Origin: Pleomorphomonas diazotrophica
GTDB taxonomy: Bacteria; Pseudomonadota; Alphaproteobacteria; Rhizobiales; Pleomorphomonadaceae
NCBI RefSeq assembly: GCF_002844595.1
Contig: NZ_PJNW01000002.1
Coordinates: forward strand, 124,001-188,000
Direction of reading: 5' to 3'
Length of the DNA: 64,000 nt
The notes under the pieces are model-generated. The model was not told the DNA's origin. It worked only from the letters and a program-made list of their open reading frames with translations, and did no database searches. How positions within the stretch are numbered: the first letter of the stretch is position 1; every line of letters starts with the position of its first letter. Positions 62,695-64,000 of the stretch are shown piece by piece. The translations under genes and the position numbers were made by a program.

Positions 62695-64000
62695 AGCCGG
62701 AGTTCGAGCTGCTTGACGTCAATGTAGGCCTCGACGAAGCGAGAACCAAGCACGGCCTTCAGCCGCTCGCACTCGCCAAGTTCGATCAGAGCGTCCGACA
62801 GGTGGATGGGTAGCGTCACGCCGAGCGTCTTGGCGTCGACCGTCACCATTTCGTCCGGCTTCACCTTGTCTTCGAGGCCGATCAGGCCGCAGGCCAGCGT
62901 CGTCGCCATGGCAATGTAAGGATTGCTGTCGGCGCCGATCACCCGGTTCTCGACGCGGCGGGATTCCGGACCGGAATCCGGCACACGCAGGCCGCAGGTG
63001 CGGTTATCGCGGCCCCAGTGGACATTGATCGGCGCGTCGCTCTCGAGACGGATGCGGCGATAGCTGTTCACGTTGGGGCAGAACAGGCTCATCGACTTCG
63101 GCACATAGCGCTGCAGGCCGCCGATGTAGTGGCTGAGCTCATCGGTGTCCGTGCCGTCGGGGTTGGCGAAGATGTTGCCACCGTCGCCAACGCGCACCAC
63201 CGATTGGTGGATATGGGTGGCCGACCCCGGCATTTCCTGATGCGGCATGGCCATGAAGGTGGCGACCATGCCGAACTTGCGGGCGGCGAGGCGGGCGGTG
63301 CGCTTGAACAGGAAAGTCTGGTCGGCGAGTTCGATCGGGTCGCCGTGGCGGAAGTTCATCTCGAGCTGCGCCGGGCCGGCCTCGTGCGCCATGGTGGCGA
63401 TCTCGATGCGCGAAGCTTCGCAGTAGTCATACATCTGGTTGACGACGTGGTCGTAGTCGTTGGCATGCTCGATGCCATAGGCCTGACTGCCGCTTTCCTT
63501 GCGGCCGGACAGGCCGATCGGCACTTCCAGCGGCAGGTCTGGGTCGTCATTCTGACCGGTGAGGTAGAACTCCACCTCCGGCGCCACCACCGGGCGGATG
63601 CCGCGGGCGGCGTAGAGCTCGACGACATGGCGCAACACCGAGCGCGGCGCGAAATCGACGTGGCGTCCGTCGGCGAAATGGCAGTCGCAGATCACCTGGG
63701 CCGTCGGTTCGTCATACCAGGGGACGAGGCGTAGGGTCGAGAGATCGGGCACGCAGCGGATGTCGCGGTCGAGCGGGTTGACGATCTTGCTTTCGACGGC
63801 GCTGTCGCCGGTCACCGCCTGGAAGAACACGAACTCCGGCAGCCGTACGCCGGCCTCGATGATGCGGATGAAATCCTCGCGCGGCACGATCTTGCCGCGC
63901 ATGATGCCGTTCATGTCCGGGATGATGCACTCGACCTCGTTGATACGACGGTCGCGGAGCCAATGAATGGCGTCGGCCTGGTTGGAAAAACGCGGCGCGA
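62640..64000 (-). CDS. Glutamine synthetase family protein (PuuA-like), partial at 5' end
   Basis: At least 453 residues; no start codon lies between the right edge and 63914, so the true N-terminus is outside the window. The visible beginning, NEVECIIPDMNGIMRGK, is the GS N-terminal beta-grasp. The catalytic domain has APEVEFYL, NFRHGDPIELADQ, PGSATHIHQSV (substrate/metal site), and GADSNPYIAMA. It resembles gamma-glutamylputrescine synthetases more than GlnA. Convergent overlap with the acyltransferase gene. Confidence 0.88.
   Translation of the reverse strand, partial: APRFSNQADAIHWLRDRRINEVECIIPDMNGIMRGKIVPREDFIRIIEAGVRLPEFVFFQAVTGDSAVESKIVNPLDRDIRCVPDLSTLRLVPWYDEPTAQVICDCHFADGRHVDFAPRSVLRHVVELYAARGIRPVVAPEVEFYLTGQNDDPDLPLEVPIGLSGRKESGSQAYGIEHANDYDHVVNQMYDYCEASRIEIATMAHEAGPAQLEMNFRHGDPIELADQTFLFKRTARLAARKFGMVATFMAMPHQEMPGSATHIHQSVVRVGDGGNIFANPDGTDTDELSHYIGGLQRYVPKSMSLFCPNVNSYRRIRLESDAPINVHWGRDNRTCGLRVPDSGPESRRVENRVIGADSNPYIAMATTLACGLIGLEDKVKPDEMVTVDAKTLGVTLPIHLSDALIELGECERLKAVLGSRFVEAYIDVKQLELRLYNRVISSWEREYLLLNV

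Overview
The window is GC-rich, gene-dense chromosomal DNA of an alphaproteobacterium, most likely order Hyphomicrobiales (Rhizobiales). The best pointers are a roughly 2000-residue homologue of the polar-growth ring protein of Agrobacterium and Sinorhizobium (GPR/RgsE), a CbbR-rpe-gph-CbbY group, a phosphate-starvation lipid-remodelling pair, a SigF/NrsF-type ECF sigma system, and many small palindromic intergenic elements ending in CTAG. I see no rRNA, tRNA, CRISPR, insertion sequence or phage gene. Genus cannot be fixed from this sequence alone.

Layout. 1-2 kb: edge of a membrane receptor, then periplasmic small-protein genes that look copper-related (DUF305, DUF411 and a Cys-rich partner). 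2-7.5 kb: D-lactate dehydrogenase-like enzyme, M24 peptidase, and the 5-oxoprolinase genes pxpB-pxpC facing pxpA-accB-like-degenerate carrier. 7.7-12.3 kb: DHA2 exporter, Dabb protein, otsB, PP2C-like phosphatase, CbbR-like regulator. 12.8-16.7 kb: YjhX-like protein, rpe-gph, cbbY-like, Lrp regulator, DUF2000. 16.7-21.3 kb: mpg and two LysR-regulated oxidoreductase loci. 21.3-27.6 kb: dppA-(GNAT)-dppB-dppC-dppD-dppF. 27.9-34.2 kb: CYTH-CHAD protein, dienelactone hydrolase, EamA transporter, thiO-thiE-thiD. 34.3-38.6 kb: LysR/isochorismatase pair, pgi-pgl. 38.8-40.8 kb: PlcP-like metallophosphoesterase and lipid glycosyltransferase behind a Pho-box-like sequence. 40.8-44.7 kb: YjfB, CheZ-like phosphatase with an internal tandem repeat, MFS carrier, dipeptide epimerase. 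45-49.5 kb: MCE/Mla lipid ABC transporter. 49.5-53.6 kb: bufferin (BufA-BufB-BufC) operon with DoxX, ECF sigma factor and NrsF anti-sigma. 53.7-59.7 kb: the giant GPR/RgsE-like protein. 60.4-64 kb: Hpt-like protein, 2Fe-2S ferredoxin, acyltransferase, glutamine synthetase family gene running off the right edge.

How the genes work together. Several modules point to envelope and nutrient stress: a copper-binding modified peptide system with its own sigma/anti-sigma pair, copper-associated small proteins at the left end, phospholipid replacement under phosphate limitation, and MCE lipid transport. Peptide salvage recurs (Dpp importer, M24 peptidase, Ala-Glu-type epimerase, 5-oxoprolinase). Sugar-phosphate metabolism is represented by rpe, gph, cbbY, pgi and pgl.

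The strongest lead is the six-gene bufferin/SigF operon (49516-53600), in which the last five genes overlap and the precursor gene ends inside a palindromic element. The second is the family of palindromic mosaic elements, which covary between copies and in two places supply the stop codon of a gene.
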